Source: Epinephelus fuscoguttatus (Eukaryota; Chordata; Actinopteri; Perciformes; Serranidae). Taken from it: a DNA stretch of 64,000 nucleotides. Numbering within the stretch: the first letter of the stretch is position 1; every line of letters starts with the position of its first letter. Below the pieces are notes generated by a model, which did no database searches, was not told the origin of the DNA, and saw nothing but the letters and a program-made list of their open reading frames with translations. The DNA is taken from assembly GCF_011397635.1 (NCBI RefSeq), contig NC_064758.1, forward strand, positions 16,855,013 to 16,919,012. The letters run 5' to 3'. Positions 25,891-35,373 of the stretch are shown piece by piece. Both the position numbers and the translations under genes were made by a program.

Positions 25891-26559
25891 CACACCATAT
25901 CTGCCCATGAGCTCAGGCAGTAATTACTGTAGATCGAAGATACTCAATTTGCTTTGCTTGGGGGCCACTTTTGCAAAATGACATGAGCCCAGGAGCCAGT
26001 CGCAGCAGCCTTGTACAGGTCAGGTATACGCAGTGGCAAGTTTGAGGACATTTGGGGCTCTGTTGGAGAATATGGGGGATCCTCCTCTGGCACTCTGAAA
26101 CAAGCTCTAATGAGATAAGATTTGTGCACTTTGGGAGTCACCCAACACCCTATCACAGGCCAGATATGCCCACTGGGCTGTAGGTAGAGTATCGCTGCTG
26201 TAGATTTTCTGACCTGCCTTACTGTGCCTAACACTGCTTTTTTCTTTGTTATAAATGCAGCTACACATGGGGAGTCACATCAGGTAAATACCAGAGGAGC
26301 AGAATGTTTCAGCTTTAACAGAAGCTTAATACAATAATATTGTAGTCTTTACAGCAGGGCAGTTGTGATTTATTCCACAGTAACAGGTTGGTAGCCTCAT
26401 GTGATGTAATACCACTCCCATCCACGTGGCGGCAGACTTTACCGCTAAGAGCAGTGAGAGGATCGGCACTAACATTTCCTCCTGTGACAGAAGAGGCGGC
26501 ATTCACTATAAAAAAACTGATCCTGGAGCAGATGTTATTGACTGTCATCAGCTGCTGCT

Positions 26560-26653
26560 GTGCCCAAAGCTGACCACAGATCAGCTGTCAGCGTACCACG
26601 CATGCGCACTCTGAAGAAGACGAGCACCGGCGACGAGCCGCGAGACTAAAGAT
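26560..26653 (+). promoter_or_regulatory. naa80 promoter / first exon with NRF1 site
   Basis: A local CpG-rich patch with a palindromic NRF1 core CGCATGCGCA at 26599-26608, followed by GAAGAAGACGAGCACCGGCG and a short exon ending at GT donors (GTAGGT at 26654, GTAACG at 26658). NRF1 sites are typical of TATA-less housekeeping promoters. The start site is not defined by the sequence alone. Confidence 0.5.
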
Positions 26654-29600
26654 GTAGGTAACGTTACAGTGTGGTGTGAAACAAGAATGTAGACTTTTGT
26701 TGGCAGTTGAACAGTAAACTTGTAGTTCCTCATGGTATTTAACAAATGACACTGCACTGCATGTACTGCTAAAGCTGAGAGTAAGCTAATGAGCTAGCTA
26801 GCATGTAGCACTGACTTCCAAGTGTCAGTTTTGGAGTCTTACCTTACATGGAAGTGGATGCCAAGAAGAGAGGGGGGCTAATGGCTTATAAGGAGTGCCC
26901 AAAATACAGTTTATTTTCTTACCATGGCAAGCCCACAGGTCAAGACGTTACATGTGTTAAATGAAGTCTTTGGCTTATTATTTTTCCACATATAAAATTA
27001 TCAGGCTTTGTTTAATTCGTTTTTACGTTTGGACACAAACACAGGAGCACCTCCCCATGGCTGAGGCTATAGTATTTTATTATTGGGCGTATTATATTTT
27101 ATATAGCTGTGTGTCTTACTCACTTTTGAGTACCACATGCTTTTATTTTTCTGTCCAGTTTGCTCGAGAGAGTTTCCAAAGATTTTTTGGATCAAGAGCA
27201 AAACTGATAAATGATCTCCCGTTTTTACGCATGGATATGACGACAAAATATCTTTCTTTTTAAACAAAAAAGTAATAATTTGAGAACATGCTTTTAATGA
27301 GTCGAAAGAAAAGCATACAGTGTTTAGGGGAAATAAATGTTATTGTGTTGTCACTGAACATACTAGGGTTGAAAGTGAATTTTCGCCAAGCCGGAAGTGA
27401 AGGCGATTGCTGTGTTGGTACGTTTAATCTTTGAACTAATTAATGCGCCTGCGCACAGTTTTAGCGCTTCAACGGAAAAATAACGCTATCCTTTCCATTT
27501 AAGTACTTCGTATCCGTGCCTTGAGTTAAACACCACCCAATTATGATTTTTGTTCGTAAGACATAGCGTTTATTTTAACAGAACAGAACATGTTCAAAAA
27601 AAGAGGCGTGGCCGCGGTTGTGGAGTACCCACAATGCATAGCGTGCGTGTAGAATTTACCGTATATGTTAAAAGTAACGATTATTTAGTGTTTAAAACGT
27701 TGCATTGCGGTTCGTATATAATGTTAATACTTTATATTTCCGTCCGACACAATGTACAAAAAACGTGTAATATGAAACCATGAAACGTAACCGAGGTCGC
27801 TAGGGCGGTGAATGCAGCTCGAAACTTGGAAGACACACTGTAGTACACTCTTGTTTCTCTTCAGATCGTATAAATCTTTCGCCTTTTACTAAAGATTTCC
27901 GTGGAGAGGAACACTAAGAGTTTTAACTAATTTTTTGATGCCCTGCTAATGCGGGGCTTTCTAATTTGTTCAAAACAATTAATCATAATGAGGAAGGGTG
28001 TGTCAGGTATTACTGATAATGCCCTCTGATCTGTGGCGGTGTTGGTGGGATGAGAATGGCTCAGAGCCTCGTACATATTTTAGTTAATCACACATTCACA
28101 CAGTACAGAAATGTATTGTATGTCACTACACACATAAATTACTGATTTCAAACCAAGCAGTTTGTACAACATGACTTTCACGTTGTCATTCACAGTGATA
28201 TATATATCTGACTTAAATGTGTTCTTCAAACCATATAAGTCTAAAAATACTGTATGTTTTATTGAAATACTACATTATCTGATCTTTATATGAGCTTGCA
28301 AAAGATGACCGTGGTGCTGAAGGCTGTCATGACAAAGCTATCTGGAGACAACCACCACAAGCATTTTTGCATCAAAGAAGCATAATTTTTTAGGTCTGTT
28401 AGGCAGATAGTTTTTCTTGCTGTCTTCACAGTCAGTGCCTTGCTCAAGAGAACTCAAGGTTTTTTTTCTCCTCAGCAGACATTTTAACCCGTCATAATCC
28501 GCCTGTCTGATTATCAGTCAGCTGCTAGTTTCCTGTTGCATCTTTCTAACATCCTTTTTTGTGCATGCTGTGAGAATGTGAAATTGCGATGAGTAGACAG
28601 CGCCAAGGTCATAGCTGTTTGACAGGCAGGAGTTCGGCTTCAACTTTTTGCTCTTGGTGAGTTTGTATGTTTTTGTCGCTGTTTTTTTTTTTTCTTTGCT
28701 TGTTTTCATTTCTGTAATGTTTGCACAAAGTCTCGATCAGTGGACCACGGCCATGACCATTTATAAAAATGTATCTTTGCGCTGACGGACTCTTAAAATG
28801 GAGAAACTCCTCAGTGTTTCTTCACAGCTTTGACATGACCTCACCTCTGTGCCTCTGCCTTTGTGAGATTATTTTCATGTTTTTAACTTGTGAAAAAATT
28901 GCACCAATTGTACTTGTAAACAGTTATTGACGCCTTAGTGATGTATGATAGCATTAACTGTCACTATACAGCTATAACCTTGTAGACTCATGGCTGACTA
29001 TTGTGCTTTTGACATCATCATCTAATAATATGATATGAGACCATGGCACAGTATGGATCAGTCAGAGTTTACACGTCTGAGGAGCATTTTTATGTATTAA
29101 AATCAAGAAGATAAACATTAACAGAGCACAGAGTAATAATTTGCAAAAAAAAAGATAAAGCAACAGAAACCAGTATTTTTTGTGTCTTCACTGCATTGCA
29201 CTTCAGCCTTCTGAAGAAACTGTGTGGTAACGTGTGTCAGATAAAAGTCGACTTCCCCATTCAGACTGATGAGAAGGATGACAGCACTGAAACAAATGCA
29301 CACAAAGATCTGTGGGAGATACCAGTCGAACGACTACTGAAATACATAAAAAGAAGCGAGGGAAATTGTATATGAGTAGCCTACACTGAATGTTATAGTT
29401 TGAGAAATATCTCTTCAAGGGAAGAGTTTAAAAAGTCTCTCAGTGTTTTATGTTCACCACTCATGTTTAGGAAGGGTTCATTTTCACCATCCTTTCCTTA
29501 ATGCCAGACTTAAGCCTTCCATCCACAGTGAAATGCAGCTGAGTTCAGCCAGTGCTAACATGATGCTGCAGGGTTTATCATTGAAATACTGGTTAAAAAA

Positions 29601-30715
29601 GCAGACAATTATGCTTTTTATTATTAAATCATGCACCTTCTGCCCTGAGCCTGTCAGCATCCTCCTGTTGTAGTTACAGCCAGAGGTGTGTAACCAGTTG
29701 CATTATGAAGCAAAGGGTGGATGAACACAGTTTGTACGACATGAGGGGCGATTAAAAGCACTCAACAAACATTATCTGTGCACATCATATCTGTGATCAT
29801 TAATCTTTATCTGCAGTAGGTGCCAATGTTTTGGCAAAAGTCAGTCATTTCTTCTGCTGAGGCAAACTTTGAACACACACAGTTAAAATACACAGTGTGA
29901 GAACATTATTCTTCTAAGATGAAGGACTACTTTTCATCTGGAAGTTCGTCCTAAAACAGCTGTGGTTAACAGTAGGGGTAGGCTGTTGGTGGACGTTCAC
30001 GAAGTAGCACAAATGCATTCACACACAAATACACATATACAGATGTGGGTGTGCATGTCCCCTTACACATCTGCATGTATCAGCAAGCGTCTTCTTTGTA
30101 ATTCTCATTACACGCCAGAAAACATTGATGGATGGATATAAAATGTTGACAAAGTTTTGCATAAGTCTTAAATACAAGTGGTGCAGAAAAAGAAAAACTA
30201 AATCAGTAAATGAAAAGATTCAGTGTAGGACATCCCAGGCTCAGCTCTACATTGTTAGTTACGGTTTAACTTCTACCAGGCTCAAGTTTAGTTTCCCAGT
30301 GTTAGCTACACTTCGGCTCAGCTTAATGTCTGATGGCTTAAGGGCACTTTGGTCATCACTGTGTTGAAAACATTGCTAAGATGTGTAAATTGTTTATGAA
30401 TAATAATGCATTCAGTATTTTTCAAAGTACTGATTAATTCCACTTGATTAACTGATTAAAAAGTCATAAGCTTTGAAGTAGAGCTGAAACAATTAGCTGA
30501 TTGAAAGTCACTCGCCAATCATTGCGATGATTTATTAATCATTGAAGTTATTTTTTAAAAGGGAAAAGGGTAGAAAATTCAGTTTTTCTAGCCTCTCAAA
30601 TGTGAGTATTTGCTGGTTTTATTAGTCATCTATGATATTAAACTGAGTGGGTTTTTAATGGTCCAGTGTGAAGGAATCAAGGGCATCTACTGGCAGAAAT
30701 GGCACATAATATTTA

Positions 30716-30765
<50 letters not shown>

Positions 30766-33700
30766 TATATATATACGTTTTTGTGAGTTTATAATTACCT
30801 GAAAATAAAAATTGTTGTGTTTTAATCACATTAGAATGTGTTGTTTATATTTACAGACAAAGTGGGTCGTCTCCCACGGAGTCCATCATGTTGTTTCTAT
30901 AGTCGCCCAGAGCACAAATCACACTCTGGCTCTTCATAGGGCCATTTACATTTTTGTTTTTGTTTTTTTTCACATTTTTGCATCGGCCACCATAGTTCTC
31001 ATACATGCTTGTCACATGGGAGAAGTGTCAGTTCTGCAACCTCACCACTAGGTGTCACTAGGGATGGGTACCTTTCACATTTGAACCGATACGGTATCGA
31101 TACCCGGTACCCGGGAATCGATACCGGTACGCAACGGTACCTGTTTTCGGTACTTTTTTTGCATGTATGTGTGGTAATAAAGGATATTTCATTTAGAATT
31201 TTTTTTTTTTTTGGTCAAAACTAACATTTATTTCTCAATATCAAACAGGATAAAACAACATCTAACACTGTAACATAATATCAAAAGGTAGCCTATATAA
31301 TTGACTATGCAGCAGTTCTTTTTATTGCACAAAATGAACCCACTCCTACTACCTCCTATTCCTCCTCTTTCCCCTCTGGGAAAAATATGTGTGGGGGAGT
31401 GTAACGTTAAATTTAGAGAATACGAGGAACCGAGATAATAATAACTAAGGCAAGTTAAAATGCGAAGCTAACGTTAGAATGACCAGAACAAAGCCCAATC
31501 ATCTTAAACACTAAGCTTATTAATTACCTGGAACCAATGTAGCTGATGCCCCGCTTAATCACTGTCGTCATCATCGAACGTTAATCCCACTTCTTCTGCC
31601 CCGATGCTGGCTGCAGATGACAACGAGCCGCTAGCTGCAGGTGTGCTAACGCCGGGAGAAGTAGCCTTAACTTTCAGGCTATCAAATACTGTGGAGTCGT
31701 CAGCCTTTAAAAACACCTTGTGCTTGACCAGGTGCTTCCTCAGGTTTGAGGTATTTCCGTAGCTGGCCTTGTGTCGCAAATACTGCAGCGAGCGTAGTCT
31801 ACATCAAACTTTGAGATATGGAGCCACATCTTCAACCTCTTTCTCTCAGCCATGCTGCTTTGTTGATAGTTGCTACTGACGTGATCATGCTCTCGTGCGT
31901 ACAATGCTGCGTTCACGATAGGCAGCGAAAACGTCACTCCTCCACTCTCGAAGTCCCTAGGATGCGCTCAGGTACCGAAATGTGGTACCGTTTGATTTTA
32001 CGTGAATCGATACTCAGGATTACCGGCCGAATTCGGTCGGTACCAATAAAAGTACCGAACTCGGTACCCATCCCTAGGTGTCACTAAATCCTACGCACAG
32101 GACCTTTAACTGTTAGTCTAACAAAATGAGCAATCTGAAAATTGTGATAGGCATTTTTGGTACTATTTGTGACATTTTTGCGTACCAACCTATTAATAAC
32201 AATAATAATGAAAAAGAAACATCAGATTAATTGATAATGAAACTTATTGCTCTACTTTAAAGCTCTATTGCATGGTGACCTGAAGGTCAGAGAAGCACTT
32301 TTATGACTGAAGGTTGCTCTGTAGTTGCACTAGACCTGCACAGAGATAACTCTTCACTGAACCCTTACTCTGTGTCTGCCAATAACGTGTCCATGAGCAA
32401 GGCACATGACTCCCAACAGTGTAGCAGAAACAGGAGGACAGCAGAGGCTGCAGTGGAAACAGGGAGTATTAGAGGGAGATCAACACTCTAGTTTTATCCT
32501 CCTGCATGTGTCTCCTCTTACAGCAGTACTGAGCTAAAGACCTGTCAGTCTAACGCTGGTGTGCTGCCTTTAAGTTGATGAAAGTCTAGTTTATCTGGTT
32601 TTAGGGTGCATCTTTGATCAGTCAGACCTCCTCCAGACCTCTTCCTGGCTCAGACTACCTGTTGTGTAAAACAGACTGTGATGTGATCAGACTAACCACA
32701 CAATTGAGGAACTGCATGTTCAGAACATTTTCTAACATCTGTGTTTTTTACGCTTAGTCATAGGAGTTGATTGAAGACTGACTTTAGTTAAACCCTGATC
32801 ACCACAGGTCCGAACCATTATCAACGAATTCCAACCCGGAGAGCGGCAGCGAGCTAAACGTTGTCCTGCACCCCATCGCAACATCAGACTTTCAGACGAA
32901 ACATGTTGAGAAGGTTTGTGAGATCTCCAAAGTGGATGGAGCAGTTAAAGAGCAGCCTCACACTGACTCTGAGCAACGAGAGAAGATCCGTGCAGTTCCG
33001 ATCCACCGGCGTCCGGACCTGCTGGTTCCCTGCGCAGACCTGATCAACTCTGAGTGGCAGAGGAGTCAGGCCGCCCGGGTTCACTCCCTCAAGAAGTCCG
33101 GTCCAGAGTTCCCCGTCTGCCTCATTCTCCTGCAGGGCCACAGAGGGACAGAGCGTTTGCTTGGCCACGCCCGGCTCTCCCGGGTCGTAGGTCATGGCAG
33201 CAGCCTGTTTGTAGAGTCGGTGGTGGTGTCCAAGGCAGAGCGAGGTAAAGGCTATGGCCGGACTCTGATGGAGGAGACTGAGCGCTACGCCAGAAGCAGA
33301 GGGTTCAAGCGCCTTTGCCTGACAACCCATGATAAGCAGCACTTCTACGCCCACCTTGGCTACGTGCTGTCGACGCCGGTGCAGAACGCAGGCGCCATGA
33401 CGACGTTTGTTCCCATGGATATGCTGTTGAAGTTCTCGAGAATGCCAAGTGAAGAGGCGAACACACAGAAACAAACACAGACAAAGATGGCTGCTCAAGT
33501 ACCACAAGGAGGTGCTGGTTTTGTAGGGTCACCTCCACCTTCTAGTTTACCTCCTCCTCCGCCTCCACCTCCTCCTTCAATCCCTCCGCCACCACCACCT
33601 CCCTCCATCCCTCCTCCTCCGCCACCACCACCTCCCTCCATCCCTCCACCTCCCCCCCCACCACCTTCCTCCATCCCTCCTGCTGCTCCTCTTCCTCCTC

Positions 33701-33798
33701 CTCAGTCTGCAGAGCAGATTGTAGTTCAGACTCTGACTGAAACGCCCTACAGAGACGCCAGAGGACTTTCCATCTATTGGATGCACAAAGACATTTGA
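26652..33798 (+). CDS. naa80: N-alpha-acetyltransferase 80 (actin N-terminal acetyltransferase)
   Basis: NAA80 acetylates the processed acidic N-terminus of actins in the cytosol. Proposed join: 26652-26653 (AT) with 32808-33798 (993 nt, 330 residues). The large exon follows acceptor CACCACAG and is open in frame from its first base. The only AUG start found arises by joining AT to the exon's first G, giving MSEPLSTNSNPESG. The GNAT domain has the acetyl-CoA loop RGKGYG (VSKAERGKGYGRTLMEE, about residues 145-160), preceded by LLGHARLSRVVG and followed by LCLTTHDKQHFYAHLGY. A proline-rich insert (about 33526-33705: SLPPPPPPPPP, SIPPPPPPP repeats) fits the polyproline that recruits profilin-actin in this family. 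Ends MHKDI. The start is a model: no coding ATG exists in frame before the GNAT core, and GTG at 32932 is not a likely start. Confidence 0.88.
27627..27640 (+). promoter_or_regulatory. ZNF143/STAF-type distal element of the U5 gene
   Basis: ACCCACAATGCATA matches the SBS/STAF consensus (CCCANAATGC). It lies about 205-218 bp before the U5 start, the usual position of the distal sequence element in vertebrate snRNA genes. Confidence 0.6.
27655..27675 (+). promoter_or_regulatory. PSE-like motif, about 170-190 bp upstream of U5
   Basis: TTTACCGTATATGTTAAAAG(T) fits the vertebrate proximal sequence element (TYACCNTNA...AAAAG) well. It is too far from the U5 start for a standard PSE (about -55). 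A TATA-like TTTAAAA follows at 27691-27697. See findings. Confidence 0.4.
27788..27806 (+). promoter_or_regulatory. candidate proximal sequence element of the U5 gene
   Basis: TAACCGAGGTCGCTAGGGC begins 57 bp before the U5 start, the expected SNAPc position. The match to the PSE consensus is partial (the AACCG core). Confidence 0.35.
27845..27960 (+). ncRNA. U5 spliceosomal snRNA
   Basis: U5 snRNA aligns exon ends during both steps of splicing, as part of the U5 and U4/U6.U5 particles. The segment ATCGTATAAATCTTTCGCCT plus TTTACTAAAGATTTCCGTGG and AGAGGAAC matches vertebrate U5 base for base as recalled, including invariant loop I (GCCTTTTAC, 27891-27899). The 5' strand ACTCTT (27847-27852) pairs with AAGAGT (27916-27921). 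An Sm site AATTTTTTG (about 27929-27937) and a 3' hairpin follow (GCCCTGC, loop TAAT, GCGGGGC, ending 27957). A 3'-box-like sequence GTTCAAAACAATTAAT follows. Length is about 115 nt, as in the family. Intact pairing, Sm site and upstream elements argue against a pseudogene. It lies inside the proposed naa80 intron on the same strand. Confidence 0.93.
27968..27986 (+). terminator. snRNA 3' box-like element
   Basis: GTTCAAAACAATTAATC, about 8 bp after the U5 3' hairpin, resembles the 3' box (GTTTN0-3AAARRNNAGA) that directs Integrator processing of Pol II snRNAs. Confidence 0.5.
27987..30478 (+). other. naa80 intron sequence without recognised features
   Basis: AT-rich sequence between the U5 gene and the nested transposon cluster. 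No exon, RNA gene or clear repeat was recognised; the open frames are short and not protein-like. Confidence 0.45.
30718..30778. repeat. (AT)n microsatellite
   Basis: About 22 AT units followed by imperfect ATATTATATATATA, inside the family B MITE. Confidence 0.95.
31059..32076 (-). mobile_element. hAT element remnant with BED zinc-finger exon, inner layer of the nest
   Basis: Perfect 8-bp target duplications GGTGTCAC (31051-31058 and 32077-32084) flank terminal inverted repeats TAGGGATGGGTACC ... GGTACCCATCCCTA. Subterminal regions carry many GGTACC / CGATAC motifs, which may be transposase-binding repeats. The 1018-bp body keeps only a BED zinc-finger coding region on the minus strand; the RNase H-like transposase core is absent, so the copy is non-autonomous. 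Confidence 0.88.
31555..31937 (-). pseudogene. BED zinc-finger N-terminal region of a hAT transposase, frameshifted
   Basis: Two overlapping minus-strand frames together look like a BED finger. One (start 31937) has MAERKRLKMWLHISKFD then YARCSIC, which supplies the Cys pair. The other (ending 31555) has SYGNTSNLRKHLVKHK, which supplies the His pair, then an acidic tail DDDDSD and a stop. The frames are offset by one base near 31770, between the Cys and His pairs, so no single frame encodes the whole finger. BED fingers bind DNA in hAT transposases and ZBED proteins. Confidence 0.7.
32263..32807 (+). other. end of naa80 intron
   Basis: Unremarkable sequence between the nested elements and the naa80 acceptor (CACCACAG, ending 32807). 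No gene seen. Confidence 0.5.
33526..33705 (+). repeat. in-frame CCT/CCA repeat encoding polyproline in naa80
   Basis: Runs of CCT, CCA and CCC codons interrupted by TCC/TCT-ATC codons give blocks of 7-9 prolines separated by S-I or S-S-I. The periodic block structure (about 40-45 nt) suggests growth by slippage or unequal exchange. Two minus-strand frames (33542-33841 and 33577-33831) are only its shadow. Confidence 0.85.
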
Positions 33799-35220
33799 CG
33801 AACACACAATCAAATACACTTGGGAGCTCATTCGCCCACATTACTGCACACGTACATGTTCATACGTGCACACATCAAATGACAGAAACACACACCATCA
33901 GTGGTTTCTCAGACACACAGAAAAGAAGCGATGGAGGAAGAACAGAGTGTGGAAAACTTGACAAACAGAAATGTTTCAGTAAACCAAAGACATGCAGAAA
34001 AAATACCTGTCAACGCCTGTATCCTGGGCCTGAAACTCAAAGCCAAAAACAATCACGACACAAATACAGAAGCAAACACACATTTTTAAAAAAGCACCAG
34101 GAACAAATGTTTTTAATTTTCATCATACTTGTGGGACATTTTTTAACTGAAGTGGATGAAGTAGTTGGTTGGCGGCCATTTGGATACACTCAACCTTTGT
34201 TTTCACTTCCAGATAACTGGTTTAACCTTTTCACCACAAATGACACAAAACTGCACATTAATCTGAGTTGATTATGTTTGCTGTGGACACACTGTGTCTC
34301 TGTATATCTGCAGTGAAGCAGTGTGTCACATATAAACTGCCAACACTATGAAAATAAGAACCAGGTTCTAAAATGTGTGGAATATTTCTTACATACTTGT
34401 ATGTATGTACATAAATTGTGGGTTTTTAAATTCCTCCTCAATTAAAAAACATGCTCTGTTTATTGTTACTTAACTTGGATGTTTGAACTTTACTCTTCAG
34501 AATCATGTATGTGCAGAGTTTGACTCTAGAAAACTGTTTTCATATTCATCTGTTGACTGGGGAAAGTTTGTCTGTGTTCACCTTAAATCTCAGTTTGAGA
34601 TGCTCATATATGAAATGATTTTGTGACATCACATTTAGTTTGGAAACAAATTCTGGTCCAAGTGTGATATTGAAACTTGAAGCCTCCAGGACACATACAC
34701 TGAGAAGTGACTTCTCTGTGAAATAGGACACATCTTATGTCCGGTAGTAACACCTTTGAAATAAAAACAATTTGCATATTCATAGAGTCTTGATATTTCA
34801 GTAAGGGGAACAGAGGATACAATTTTAAGATGTGATTTTTAACTACTTAACTGAACTCTTTTGTCTGGAGGGAATCTTTTTAAAGAGGTGAGATTGTGAC
34901 AAGGATGGTGTTTGTTTGAACGTATAGGTCAACTATGGAAGCTTAGAAATACTTTGGCTCATCCAAACAACCCAACCAATTACATCACTGTTGTCCTTAG
35001 GGCAGCTCTGCTCCTGAGAAACATGCCGGAAATCAAGTGTAAATCTGCTGCTATGAAATTATGTGACAGTTAAAGTTGAATTTGAGGTTTGTGCCTTGTT
35101 GAACTGCCAGAGAACTGATGCCTTATTAACGTTTTGAAGACTTGATTATTTTGATGAAACTGATGCGTCTTTTAAAAACTCTTTTCAATTGTGAAAAATT
35201 CTGGAAATAAATTGAATTTA
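33799..35220 (+). other. naa80 3' UTR and naa80-hyal3 spacer
   Basis: No gene seen after the naa80 stop. Candidate poly(A) signals AATAAA at 34760-34765 and 35206-35211; the second is followed by T-rich sequence and lies only about 160 bp before the hyal3 start codon. The spacing leaves little room for a separate hyal3 promoter. Confidence 0.5.
35206..35211 (+). terminator. candidate distal naa80 polyadenylation signal
   Basis: AATAAA followed by CAGATTCTTTTGTCTTTATT (T/GT-rich). Another AATAAA lies at 34760-34765. Confidence 0.4.
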
Positions 35221-35373
35221 TCAACAGATTCTTTTGTCTTTATTTTTTCCATGTTATTATATGTCAGAGTTGTCAGCTGATACCCATTAAGAAGTCTATC
35301 TCAATGCAGAAGAGTTCCTCATCAATAAATTTCTCTCCTCTGTCAGGAAGGACACGTCAGTGGGCGAGCAGCC

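Larger units (their letters stand above)
24981..26598. other. prkar2a-naa80 intergenic region
   Basis: No gene recognised. Contains a small inverted-repeat element (25443-25605), a degenerate tandem array built on ATGACTACAAAGAGACACAA-like units (about 25715-25890), and repeat-like sequence at 25935-26240. Sequence becomes CpG-richer from about 26420 towards the naa80 promoter. Confidence 0.5.
30659..32105. mobile_element. family B TTAA MITE, middle layer of the nest
   Basis: Flanked by TTAA at 30655-30658 and 32106-32109. Begins TGGTCCAGTGTGAAGGAATC and ends AATCCTACGCACAGGACCT, inverted complements of each other. It is itself interrupted at 31059-32076. Contains an (AT)n tract at 30718-30760. 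Confidence 0.8.
30479..32254. mobile_element. outer hAT-type MITE of a three-deep nest
   Basis: The left half (30479-30654) starts TAGAGCTGAAACAATTAGC. The right half (32110-32254) ends GAAACTTATTGCTCTA. Flanking 8-bp target duplications are CTTTGAAG (30471-30478) and CTTTAAAG (32255-32262), with one mismatch. Sequence type (GAGCTGNAACNATTAG ... TTGCTCTA, internal TCTCAAATGTGAGTATTTGC) is a familiar fish hAT MITE. It is split by the family B element at 30659-32105. Confidence 0.8.

Noticed and set aside
32932-32934. Apparent start of naa80 at this position
   Set aside because: The codon is GTG, not ATG, and the frame is open back to the splice acceptor at 32807; nuclear eukaryotic genes rarely start at GTG.
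32884-33507. Longest minus-strand open frame (207 aa) opposite naa80
   Set aside because: It is an antisense shadow of the GC-rich naa80 exon; the + strand encodes a recognisable GNAT domain, the minus frame resembles nothing.
33777-34271. 164-aa + strand frame overlapping the naa80 end
   Set aside because: Starts inside the naa80 coding exon in another frame and runs through its 3' UTR; no domain and no splice support.
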